Below are positions 1-6,423 of a stretch of DNA of 8,470 nucleotides, piece after piece (position 1 is the stretch's first letter; each line of letters opens with the position of its first letter). Both the position numbers and the translations under genes were made by a program. The notes beneath the pieces are model-generated. The model did not search any database and was not told where the DNA came from. It was given only the letters and a program-made list of their open reading frames with translations. This DNA comes from Flavobacterium sp. (GTDB taxonomy: Bacteria > Bacteroidota > Bacteroidia > Flavobacteriales > Flavobacteriaceae): positions 1 through 8,470 of the forward strand of contig NZ_JASLCE010000153.1 of the NCBI RefSeq assembly GCF_030146175.1, written 5' to 3'.

Positions 1-232
1 TTTTTAATTTTGGAAACTCTTTTAATAATGTTTCATAATCAAGAGGATTTATAAAAGAAAATAGCCCTTCCATGAAAACTGATTCGCCATAATGTTCAAG
101 ATATTCCAAAAGAACATCACTGTCGATAAGAGTGGCTAATTGTGTCGCATATTTTATTTTTAAAGTTGCGATATCTATTATGCTAATTTTTTCAGGTTCA
201 TTCAATCTATCTATAAAATCTTCATGTATCAT
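1..232 (-). CDS. Tdi1-like immunity protein (GAD-like domain), N-terminal part, cut by window edge
   Basis: The reading frame starts with ATG at 232-230 (MIHEDFIDRL...) and stays open for 77 codons to the window edge, so the C-terminus is missing. It aligns without gaps to the first 77 residues of the Tdi1-like protein at 2516-3100, with 48 identities by my count (about 62%); the strongest block is residues 41-50, LLEYLEHYGE against LLDYLEHYGE. It therefore covers the GAD-like N-terminal domain, and a DUF1851-type C-terminal domain is expected beyond the edge. In Agrobacterium Tdi1, which has this architecture, the protein neutralises the type VI DNase Tde1 in the cytoplasm. There is no signal peptide. 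The 125-bp gap to the upstream DUF4274-ankyrin gene shows no clear ribosome binding site or promoter. Family membership rests on the paralogue; the immunity role is inferred. Confidence 0.85.
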   Translation of the reverse strand, partial: MIHEDFIDRLNEPEKISIIDIATLKIKYATQLATLIDSDVLLEYLEHYGESVFMEGLFSFINPLDYETLLKEFPKLK

Positions 233-357
233 TTTATATCACTTTTTTAGGTTTCTTATGAATCTGTTTTTTTTATTTATTGTCGTGACATCAGGCAGTT
301 AAAATCTTTGATACGAGTAAAAAGTACCCGTTCCTTATAAATCACTATATTTTTCTA

Positions 358-1272
358 TTACGCTTTAAGAAATTTTTCTATTACTTTCAAAGCGGCTTCA
401 TTATTGTTTTCCTTGGCTAAATCTATTGGAGTTTTTCCATCTGTATTTTTGTGTTCCGGGTTAGCTCCCAAATTGAGTAATGCTTTTAGAAAAACAGGTC
501 CGAAATAATTCTTCCATAATTCGGGACTGATTGCTAGTTGGTTGTGAAGGATATTATTTCCGTTGGGAGCTACACCATTAATATCGGCACCATATTTAAC
601 GAGTAATTCGATAAGTTTGGCGCTTTTGCAAGTAATACACTGAAAAAGAATAGGTATTGAAGTCGAACCCAAAGGCTGTACCTTAACATCAGCTCCTTTT
701 TCCAACAAAAAAGTAACCAATGGAATGGTTCTTTTGTCATAATTCCGCACCGCTTCAATTAATGGATTACTATCCATATAACACAGGTTCAGTAAATCAG
801 GATTTTTGTCTAATCTTTCCTTTACCTCCTCTAAACTCCCTCTGCTTTTGCAGGCATCTATCAGATATCTTACTTCTATGTAATTTTTTATAATTACGTT
901 ACCGGCTGTTCCTTTTGTAGGCAGTAGCAACTGTGGTGGAATTTTCTTTAAAACGGCAGCGTCTTTTGGAATACGATCTTCGTCTGGTGTGTAACTGATT
1001 GTTTCTGAAAAATTATTTTCAAGTAGCCGTTTTTCCGCCTCTTTCATTAATTTGTACCCCTCAAGTTGCCAACCTTCAGGAACATCGGCTTCGGAGTTGT
1101 ATCTGCTATAGTAAAAATTAGGATCCGCTCTCCAATAAATCATCAATGCAGTCGCTTTGTCACAATCTTTTTTGTCTAAAACCTGGTATAACCAATCCAA
1201 ACCATTATCCCAATTGTAAAGTTCCGTTCCTGCAAAAAGCTTTTCTTCGTGAGTAAAATTATGTGAATCCAT
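358..1272 (-). CDS. DUF4274-like N-terminal domain fused to ankyrin repeats
   Basis: This 304-residue soluble protein has two parts. Residues about 11-85 resemble DUF4274, with the typical YNWDNG stretch near residue 19 and the ATALMIYWRAD stretch near 40-50. Residues about 134-302 form around four ankyrin-type repeats: a degenerate one near 134-165, then LVTFLLEKGADV (185-196), LIELLVKYGADI (220-231) and FLKALLNLGANP (261-272), ending with DGKTPIDLAKENN (278-290). Ankyrin repeats mediate protein binding, and DUF4274 proteins are often found in toxin-immunity neighbourhoods, so a partner-binding or immunity role is plausible but inferred. The start is supported by AAAGG a few bases upstream of the ATG at 1272. 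It lies 46 bp downstream of the family A gene in the same orientation, in the slot that the 82-aa ORF occupies in the parallel unit. Confidence 0.85.
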   Translation of the reverse strand: MDSHNFTHEEKLFAGTELYNWDNGLDWLYQVLDKKDCDKATALMIYWRADPNFYYSRYNSEADVPEGWQLEGYKLMKEAEKRLLENNFSETISYTPDEDRIPKDAAVLKKIPPQLLLPTKGTAGNVIIKNYIEVRYLIDACKSRGSLEEVKERLDKNPDLLNLCYMDSNPLIEAVRNYDKRTIPLVTFLLEKGADVKVQPLGSTSIPILFQCITCKSAKLIELLVKYGADINGVAPNGNNILHNQLAISPELWKNYFGPVFLKALLNLGANPEHKNTDGKTPIDLAKENNNEAALKVIEKFLKA

Positions 1273-1318
1273 GTTGCCTTTATTTTTTAATTGTTTTAAA
1301 TCTGTTTTGTTTTATGAA

Positions 1319-2455
1319 TTAGATTTTGTCTTTATAATGATTATAAAACTCCAGTTGATCCATTAAAACTTCATTAATCGCTTTCCAACCGTGTTTTTCG
1401 GATAAATCAATAGCAGCCATCCAGGCTTTTATATTTGGTTCATTAAAATTTTCTCCGCTCCAATATCCGGCACTTACTAAAGCATCCCACGCCATAATAG
1501 GATCGTTTAATTGTTCGTCTATTACCTTGGCTACTTCTATATGTGCGTCACCATTATAGCCGTTTTTATTCTTTTTAATACTTACTAACAGTTCAAATAA
1601 CGGATGTTCTTTTATAGCCTTTGAATACTCCCATTCTAAATGGGGATTTGTATCAAAAAAAGTGAGTATAGACCCTAATTCAAAACTTGTAGATGTGGCT
1701 TGAGGTTGAATATCAAAACCAATTCCCACAGGATCAAAACCATGCGGTTGCATACCACTTTGAAAATTATAGTTTTCAAAGTCTACAACATTTTTATAAT
1801 CTATTTTTGGATAAGCTCTCTGAGCTAAAGCATGATATGCCCTTGTATTCCAAATACCGTAATCTTTTATTTTAAAATCTGGCAAATAGGATTCATTTTC
1901 AATCATCGAAGTCATTAGCGCAACATACTCTTTCTGTTGCGGAGTATCATAATAATGATTCCAAAAATCTAAATATACTTTGGTGTAAAATTCTGAAGGA
2001 TTTTCAAGGTATTTCAAGTTATCCTCATTGTGTAGGTATTCTTTTAAATAGTCCAAGGAATCTAGACCATTCGTATACTGTCTGAAAGGTAACGATAGTT
2101 CTTCAAATGTTTCCCAATTCTTTTTAAGCTCATCGTTTATAATATCAATATCTTTTAAAAAGGGAAGCCACGACATTGTAATAAAAGAAGCAAGATCAGG
2201 CGAAATCGTTCTAAAATCACTAATTCCTTTTGTTACAATTGGAGCATCGAATAACTCCTTATTGGGCATTAATCTAATGGCGTAATCACTGTAATCATCA
2301 AAAGCAAAAGGAGCAACAGACCAAAACCCGGAACGAAAAATAGTCATCGCTCGCATAATTTCATCTTCATATCCAAATTCGAATCCCAGTATTAAATCTG
2401 TTTCTTTGCCTTTATATACTTCTTTTAAATCCTGGTGTATTTTGTTGAGTTTCAT
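1319..2455 (-). CDS. Family A hypothetical protein, copy 1 (378 aa), putative immunity protein
   Basis: I do not recognise this family. It is a 378-residue protein without signal peptide or membrane segment, and is a clear paralogue of the gene at 3440-4588. Shared landmarks are GFWSVAP (43-49), FWNHYYDTP (164-172), DYGIWN (198-203), PHGFD (237-241), EHPLFE (283-288), AWDALVSAGYW (322-332), AIDLSEKHGW (348-357) and the FYNHYKD tail (370-376). The last 62 residues share about 36 identities with copy 2. Two aromatic-rich regions, around 40-100 and 160-245, and a helical C-terminus from about 305 suggest a multi-domain globular protein. It sits 60 bp downstream of the Tdi1-like gene and 46 bp upstream of the DUF4274-ankyrin gene, so it is probably co-transcribed. 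The context suggests immunity; no biochemical function can be assigned. Its base composition looks clearly AT-richer than copy 2. Confidence 0.85.
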   Translation of the reverse strand: MKLNKIHQDLKEVYKGKETDLILGFEFGYEDEIMRAMTIFRSGFWSVAPFAFDDYSDYAIRLMPNKELFDAPIVTKGISDFRTISPDLASFITMSWLPFLKDIDIINDELKKNWETFEELSLPFRQYTNGLDSLDYLKEYLHNEDNLKYLENPSEFYTKVYLDFWNHYYDTPQQKEYVALMTSMIENESYLPDFKIKDYGIWNTRAYHALAQRAYPKIDYKNVVDFENYNFQSGMQPHGFDPVGIGFDIQPQATSTSFELGSILTFFDTNPHLEWEYSKAIKEHPLFELLVSIKKNKNGYNGDAHIEVAKVIDEQLNDPIMAWDALVSAGYWSGENFNEPNIKAWMAAIDLSEKHGWKAINEVLMDQLEFYNHYKDKI

Positions 2456-2515
2456 TATTTAATTGGCTTGATATTCGTTAATGGTAAATAAGCGAGACAA
2501 AAGGATATCGATAGC

Positions 2516-3100
2516 TTAACTAAAAGCATTTGCCAGTAGTGCTACGTTTTCTTTTAATTTTACTTTTTGGATGTTTTGAAGAACCTCATCTCCACCGAGA
2601 ACTAAGGCCGGAACGAATGTTAAGCACTCGTCTATGGCTACTGGTCCATATTTTTCTAATGCTGGAATTTCGATCAATCCATAAGCCTCTGTCTCACTAT
2701 GATATTTATTTCCTGCCAATGTTGTAAAAAATAACGTGAACTCATAATCAACATATTTGTATTCTTCTGTATGAATGTTATAGAAAGCAAGACAAACTTC
2801 GTCGTCTACTTCGCCAATTAAATAAAAGTTTCCCATAGCCGTTTTGGCAAATGGCAGAATCGACTGCGCTTTTAATTTTGGAAATTTCTTTAATGGGATT
2901 TCATAATCCATTGGATTTATAAAAGCAAAAAAACCTTCTTGAAAAACAGCTTCTCCATAATGTTCCAGATAGTCTAAAAGAACAGCACTGTCTTCAAAGT
3001 GGCTTAATTGCTTATCAAATTTTTCTTTTAATAAGGCGATGTCTATTTCACCAATTCTTTTAGGTTCTCCTAGAACGTTACTAAAACTTTGATGTATCAT
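2516..3100 (-). CDS. Tdi1-like T6SS immunity protein (GAD-like + DUF1851)
   Basis: This complete 194-residue cytoplasmic protein has a GAD-like N-terminal domain (about residues 8-95: GEPKRIGEID, LLDYLEHYGEAVF, FAFINPMDYE) and a DUF1851/Tdi1-type C-terminal domain (about 105-190), ending with the diagnostic ECLTFVPALVLGG stretch (158-170) and QNIQKVKL. This is the architecture of Agrobacterium Tdi1, the immunity partner of the type VI DNase Tde1, so binding and inhibition of a DNase-type toxin is the likely role. That is inferred from the family; the cognate toxin is not in the window. It starts with the same MIH tripeptide as the truncated paralogue at 1-232, which supports the start chosen. 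It follows the 82-aa ORF by 53 bp and precedes family A copy 1 by 60 bp on the same strand. Confidence 0.9.
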   Translation of the reverse strand: MIHQSFSNVLGEPKRIGEIDIALLKEKFDKQLSHFEDSAVLLDYLEHYGEAVFQEGFFAFINPMDYEIPLKKFPKLKAQSILPFAKTAMGNFYLIGEVDDEVCLAFYNIHTEEYKYVDYEFTLFFTTLAGNKYHSETEAYGLIEIPALEKYGPVAIDECLTFVPALVLGGDEVLQNIQKVKLKENVALLANAFS

Positions 3101-3153
3101 TAACTGTTGGTGTTACGTTTCTTTTTCGTCTCGGATTCTAAAAATCAATACTA

Positions 3154-3402
3154 TTATCCTTTGCTGTAATCTGCTATCCAGGTAGGATGCTCCGGTTCAA
3201 AAACTCGTAGCGTTTCTATTAATTCACCCTCATTTTTAATTGTGATGTCGTCTATATAGACATTCGATCGTTGATTATAAACCCATTCGATAACTTCTTC
3301 ATTTCTTCTTTTTTCAAAGTCAAGCTCTCTTGAGGATATAATTTTTAAGTCACCATTAACAATTCCTACGCTCACATTAGTGGGATATACTTCTGCTCCC
3401 AT
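3154..3402 (-). CDS. Hypothetical protein, 82 aa from first ATG; probably 5'-truncated
   Basis: From the ATG at 3402-3400 this ORF encodes 82 residues (MGAEVYPTNV... to ...IADYSKG) with no recognised domain, signal or membrane segment. The frame continues upstream of that ATG as protein-like sequence (TCRYDISVEDVE) back to about 3438, two bases beyond the end of the family A copy 2 stop codon, and contains no ATG, GTG or TTG start before an in-frame TAG at 3447-3445. This suggests that the gene lost its 5' end where it was joined to the family A gene and now either uses the internal ATG or is not expressed. No clear ribosome binding site precedes the ATG. Within the array it holds the position taken by the DUF4274-ankyrin gene in the other unit. 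An immunity role is guessed from context only. Confidence 0.55.
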   Translation of the reverse strand: MGAEVYPTNVSVGIVNGDLKIISSRELDFEKRRNEEVIEWVYNQRSNVYIDDITIKNEGELIETLRVFEPEHPTWIADYSKG

Positions 3403-3439
3403 TTCAACATCTTCTACACTGATATCATATCGACATGTA

Positions 3440-4588
3440 TTAAACTATATCCTTGTAATGATTATAAAACGCGAGTTGCTCTTTTAAAATTTCATTGATC
3501 TCTGTCCAACCCTGTTTTTCTGACAGGTCGATTGCCTGTTGCCATGCTTTTTCTACAATATCCAAACGTTCTCTCCTTCCGCCCCAATAACTCGCACTTA
3601 TCAAGGCATTCCATGCCGCAACAGGGTCTTTGTATTCTTCTTCCAGGCGCGCAGCGGCGGCAAGGTGCTTTTCTCCTGTATAGTCATAGTATCCCTCAAA
3701 CTTGATGGTTTCTGTGGCTTCAAAAAGCGGGTGCTTTTGTACTTCTTCCGGAAACATCGCATATTTGTCTTCCCATTCGGAATCAAACACCTCAGCAATA
3801 TCCCGAACAAAAGAACCAGAATTCCCTAAGCTTATCACATACTTATGAAACCCGTTAGTGTCACAATCGAAACCATGGGGCAACTTGACACAATGCCAAT
3901 AATGTGGCCATTTATATTCATCTTCCATGTTGAGTAGTTCATATGCTCTATTGGCCAGAACGTTTCCTACATATTCATTCCAAAGACCATAATCGGCATG
4001 CTTATAACTGGGAAAATAGGTTCTTTTTTCCTTCAATTTCTCAAACAGTTCAAAGGCCTTCTTTTGTTCGGGCGTATCATAATAATGATCCCAAAATTCT
4101 TTGAAAAACGCATCCTCAAAATTGGCCGCGTCTTTCAACCGTTCCTGATTGGCTTCCGAGAGTAAGAACTGCTTTAGGAAATCGAGGTCTCCGCCGCCCA
4201 GATAATCAAAAAAAGGCTTCGATAGAGTAACGGCTCCTTCTATCTTATCCTGAAGTTCGGCTATAACTTTTGGTTTGCCCATAAATCTTAAGTACGACAT
4301 CGGAATGATGGCCTGTAAATTTGGTGCGAATGCATAACATTCTTGGTAGGTACCATTATAAAACACTATCGGAGATTTTTTTAACGGCTTTTCGGGCGTT
4401 AATCGAATGGCTAATATATTATCCGAATAAAAGCCCAAAGGGGCAACCGACCAAAATCCCATTTTCAGAAGAGTAATCAGTTTTTCATTTTCATCCTCAT
4501 CCTTAAATTTGAAGAGAAATGCACGGTCGCTCTCTTTTTTGTACTGGTATATTTTTTTTAAATCTGAATGTATCTTGTTTATTTCCAT
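3440..4588 (-). CDS. Family A hypothetical protein, copy 2 (382 aa), putative immunity protein
   Basis: This 382-residue soluble protein is the paralogue of the gene at 1319-2455 and belongs to the same unrecognised family. Conserved landmarks are MGFWSVAP (43-50), AIRLTPEKPL (60-69), FWDHYYDTPEQK (165-176), DYGLWN (199-204), LPHGFD (236-241), KHPLFE (285-290), AWNALISASYW (325-335), AIDLSEKQGW (352-361) and FYNHYKD (374-380). The two copies align over their whole length, with the C-terminal third best kept. It lies 15 bp downstream of the 183-aa gene, close enough for one transcript. Its DNA looks more GC-rich than copy 1 (about 42% against 27% G+C in one hand-counted 60-base line of each), which argues against a recent exact duplication and for separate histories or acquisition of the two copies. 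Function is unknown; immunity is inferred from company. Confidence 0.87.
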   Translation of the reverse strand: MEINKIHSDLKKIYQYKKESDRAFLFKFKDEDENEKLITLLKMGFWSVAPLGFYSDNILAIRLTPEKPLKKSPIVFYNGTYQECYAFAPNLQAIIPMSYLRFMGKPKVIAELQDKIEGAVTLSKPFFDYLGGGDLDFLKQFLLSEANQERLKDAANFEDAFFKEFWDHYYDTPEQKKAFELFEKLKEKRTYFPSYKHADYGLWNEYVGNVLANRAYELLNMEDEYKWPHYWHCVKLPHGFDCDTNGFHKYVISLGNSGSFVRDIAEVFDSEWEDKYAMFPEEVQKHPLFEATETIKFEGYYDYTGEKHLAAAARLEEEYKDPVAAWNALISASYWGGRRERLDIVEKAWQQAIDLSEKQGWTEINEILKEQLAFYNHYKDIV

Positions 4589-4603
4589 AATTAATTCAAC
4601 TAA

Positions 4604-5155
4604 TTATTTATCTTTTAAATACTCTTTAAGTGAAAAATCATCGCGGTCATCTGGTTCTGAATAGCGCTCAGTAGCGACAAACTTGCCTAATTTTTTGATG
4701 TCTAAATCGGAAGGATTATAAACATCTCCACTCCACCCCATCACAGCCATTGTGGAACGACTTAGCTTTACTCCCATTGTTCCAATGATTTTAAATTCGT
4801 CATCAATTTCACTTATAATAAAACCATCTACAAGAAGACTTTTATTACTTTCACTCCTCGGGTTAATAATTGAAACATAGGCTACCCATATATCCCCATA
4901 AATTTTATTTTTATAGCTACTGAGTTTGTATAAATGACGGGGTTTATATGTTACCGGGTTTTCATCTAATACTAATTCCTTCTTATAATAAATTCCAAAA
5001 CCTTCGTCAAGATCGTCAATAGCCATAGCATATAGCACTTTAATGGATTGGTTATAATCATCCAAATCTGTTAATTGGCGTTTTGTCCAGCATTCGGCTT
5101 CTTTATCTAAAAATTTTAAAATAAATTCTTTTATGTTTTCTACTGAATAATTCAT
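4604..5155 (-). CDS. Hypothetical protein, 183 aa, possible NTF2-like fold immunity protein
   Basis: I cannot assign this gene to a named family. The protein opens with an amphipathic helix (IKEFILKFLDKEAECW, residues 8-23), then has strand-rich sequence including GDIWVAYVSIINP (87-99) and LLVDGFIISEIDDEFKIIG (107-125), and ends with a charged tail, DDRDDFSLKEYLKDK. The order helix, long hairpins and a final D-x-x-F-K-I-I strand is compatible with an NTF2-like fold, which many immunity proteins adopt, but this is a fold impression and not a domain match. No signal peptide or membrane segment is seen. A frameshifted copy of its 3' end lies just upstream at 5227-5363. The start at 5155 has the purine-rich stretch GAGAAAATAAAG upstream. 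It is the first intact gene after the terminator at 5366-5396, so it needs its own promoter or read-through. Confidence 0.75.
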   Translation of the reverse strand: MNYSVENIKEFILKFLDKEAECWTKRQLTDLDDYNQSIKVLYAMAIDDLDEGFGIYYKKELVLDENPVTYKPRHLYKLSSYKNKIYGDIWVAYVSIINPRSESNKSLLVDGFIISEIDDEFKIIGTMGVKLSRSTMAVMGWSGDVYNPSDLDIKKLGKFVATERYSEPDDRDDFSLKEYLKDK

Positions 5156-5185
5156 GGTTGTTACTTTATTTTCTCTCAGTCATGC

Positions 5186-5223
5186 GAAATTTAAAATAAT
5201 AATTTTGATATTTTTTAACCAAA
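5186..5223 (-). promoter_or_regulatory. Weak candidate promoter for the 183-aa gene
   Basis: On the minus strand TAAATTTC (5193-5186) matches seven of eight positions of the Flavobacterium -7 element TAnnTTTG and would place transcription start about 25 bases before the ATG at 5155. The nearest TTG (near 5220) is about 26 bases upstream of it, longer than the 17-23 known for that class. The logic for a promoter here is the terminator upstream at 5366-5396. Confidence 0.2.
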
Positions 5224-5226
5224 TCT

Positions 5227-5363
5227 TTATTTATTTTTCAAATACGCGCCAAGTGAAAAATTATCACGATTATCTGATTACAATAGTGTTCTGTAACAAC
5301 AAATTTTATCATTACGGATTGCAAATCCACGATGTCGAGTTTAGAACCATCGTTAGCCTTTGT
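5227..5363 (-). pseudogene. Frameshifted 3' remnant of a paralogue of the 183-aa gene
   Basis: Read on the minus strand, this stretch encodes LDI...KFVVTEHY, matching LDI...KFVATERY of the gene at 4604-5155 (6 of 8 in the second block). After a one-base loss between 5282 and 5275 the frame changes to DNRDNFSLGAYLKNK and a TAA at 5229-5227. The intact gene ends DDRDDFSLKEYLKDK, so 10 of these 15 residues are identical and both end at the same codon. Nothing corresponding to the first two thirds of the gene is present: the homology stops next to the terminator at 5366-5396. It is a decayed, 5'-deleted copy left beside the intact one, and is not expected to make a functional protein. Confidence 0.8.
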
Positions 5364-5365
5364 CC

Positions 5366-5396
5366 AAAAAAAAAGAGAAAACCAGTTTCTCTTTTT
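5366..5396 (-). terminator. Intrinsic terminator after the 212-aa gene
   Basis: A perfect 11-bp inverted repeat (AAAAAGAGAAA at 5370-5380, its complement at 5386-5396) encloses a five-base loop. On the minus strand the hairpin is followed by an unbroken T-run (complement of the A-run at 5366-5374). It begins 34 bases after the stop codon at 5431, as expected for termination of the 6423-5431 transcript. The stem is A/T-rich with few G-C pairs, so efficiency may be partial. On the plus strand the hairpin is also followed by several Ts, but no plus-strand gene ends here. Confidence 0.75.
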
Positions 5397-5430
5397 ATAG
5401 TATTTTTCGAAATAATGACTGTTATTCGGT

Positions 5431-6069
5431 TTAGTATTTTTCCAGTTCTCCCCGTTGTACGATGACACTGTCTTTTATAACAAAAACACCATTGGTAATT
5501 TGTGGCTTTTCACTGGCGTCATTATGGAAGGCAAACTCGTACTCTTCGATAAAACCGTTATATAAATCTCTTGATGTATTGCTTGCAATCGCTTTAAAAT
5601 AACCCCGTCTTGGAACGGCTACTAATATCTCATCCGATTTTAATACGGTATGCAATTCATCCAGAAATGGCTTGTGCAATAAAAATTCGCTACTAAACTC
5701 ATGTCCGCAGGCATTCACTTCAAAATGGTCGTGATATTGGAATACCTCGTAAGGAACTTTTATGGCTTCAAGATTTGCCTGCGCTTCGTCATACATCTTG
5801 TTAAGCTCCTCATAATGCGTCCCTGTTTTATACGGAACATATACCAAATTATTCGGCATATCATGTGCTAATGCGATGACAATCTTAGGGTTTTCAAACG
5901 TTCCGATTAAAGGTGTAAACAAGGCTCCGTTTTGTATACCGATCCAGTCTCCATTTCGTAAAACGGGATAGATTTTACCGCCATCACCAGCCAGTATTTG
6001 ATTTAATTCTTTTTGGTCTTGCAATTCACTTCCCGTTTGTCCGTGTACTTGCTTAAAATCGTTGTCCAT
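5431..6069 (-). CDS. Hypothetical protein, 212 aa, putative immunity protein
   Basis: I do not recognise this family with confidence. The 212-residue product is soluble and signal-less. An N-terminal region (about 1-30) is polar, then strands such as IYPVLRNGDWIGIQNG (33-48) and PKIVIALAHDM (61-71) appear. The C-terminal half has FLLHKPFLDELHTVL (129-143), the motif DEILVAVPRRGYFKAI (146-161), and a closing pair of strands, TNGVFVIKDSVIVQRGEL. The phrase VAVPRRG followed by a hydrophobic residue resembles sequences in small proteins encoded beside polymorphic toxins, including DUF1444-type proteins, but I would not assign that domain. The gene starts 18 bp after the DUF4844-like gene and is closed by the terminator at 5366-5396, so the two form a short transcription unit. 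Immunity is inferred from position. Confidence 0.78.
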   Translation of the reverse strand: MDNDFKQVHGQTGSELQDQKELNQILAGDGGKIYPVLRNGDWIGIQNGALFTPLIGTFENPKIVIALAHDMPNNLVYVPYKTGTHYEELNKMYDEAQANLEAIKVPYEVFQYHDHFEVNACGHEFSSEFLLHKPFLDELHTVLKSDEILVAVPRRGYFKAIASNTSRDLYNGFIEEYEFAFHNDASEKPQITNGVFVIKDSVIVQRGELEKY

Positions 6070-6087
6070 GTTATGTTTTAAGTTTGG

Positions 6088-6423
6088 TTAAATAAGGTTT
6101 CGAAGATCGTCCGGGCTACAATCCCATTCTACAATAAGAATAATCCGGTTGAGGTATTGCCGGATATAAATAAAATCGTTGTCATTCAGTTGAAAACATT
6201 TGAATTTGTCTATTGTTGTGTGAATGATATCCAGTAACATCAGGCGGTCGAGTCCGTCTTCTATTTTTGAATAAATTTCGAAAATACTTCGGTCGATGAT
6301 TTTACTGAGTTCGACTCGTACCATTTCATTATCCAAACCCGGATAATAAATGGAAAGCGGCATCGTAAATTTGGGTTCTTTACGTAGCTGCACTAATTTT
6401 TCTTTAATTGATTTGTGGGGCAT
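6088..6423 (-). CDS. DUF4844-like small protein (111 aa)
   Basis: The 111-residue protein is mostly helical after an N-terminal section with KLVQLRKEPKF (9-19) and YYPGLDNE (26-33). A basic 'L...PKF' start, a 'YPG' turn, and a final helix ending in DCSPDDLRNLI recall DUF4844, a Bacteroidota family of about 110-120 residues with unknown function, often found among immunity-like genes. The match is from memory of the pattern and moderate. No signal peptide is visible. It is the first gene of the minus-strand array, 18 bp upstream of the 212-aa gene. The nearest candidate promoter lies about 200 bp upstream (6623-6654). The start at 6423 has no obvious Shine-Dalgarno, usual for this phylum. Confidence 0.7.
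   Translation of the reverse strand: MPHKSIKEKLVQLRKEPKFTMPLSIYYPGLDNEMVRVELSKIIDRSIFEIYSKIEDGLDRLMLLDIIHTTIDKFKCFQLNDNDFIYIRQYLNRIILIVEWDCSPDDLRNLI

Larger units (their letters stand above)
1..4588 (-). repeat. Two tandem units: family A - variable gene - Tdi1-like
   Basis: In transcription order the genes are family A copy 2 (4588-3440), 82-aa ORF, Tdi1-like (3100-2516), then family A copy 1 (2455-1319), DUF4274-ankyrin, Tdi1-like (232 onward). The outer members of each unit are paralogous at protein level while the middle gene differs. The copies are diverged (about 60% in the best-aligned parts), so the duplication, if it was one event, is old. The second unit is incomplete because of the window edge. 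Confidence 0.65.

Noticed and set aside
313..331. Seven-base-pair hairpin (with one G-U pair) downstream of the DUF4274-ankyrin gene, as a terminator
   Set aside because: No T-run follows the stem on the minus strand and the stem is short; too weak to call.
3539..3829. Plus-strand 96-aa frame
   Set aside because: It lies entirely inside family A copy 2 on the other strand, whose reading is confirmed by its paralogue.
5154..5465. Plus-strand 103-aa frame rich in Ile, Phe and Val
   Set aside because: It crosses the terminator hairpin and the pseudogene remnant antisense; its hydrophobic composition reflects T-rich DNA.
5238..5468. Minus-strand 76-aa frame as a stand-alone gene
   Set aside because: Its upstream part runs through the end of the 212-aa gene and the terminator, and only its middle matches the 183-aa family before a frameshift. 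It is better explained as a pseudogene remnant.
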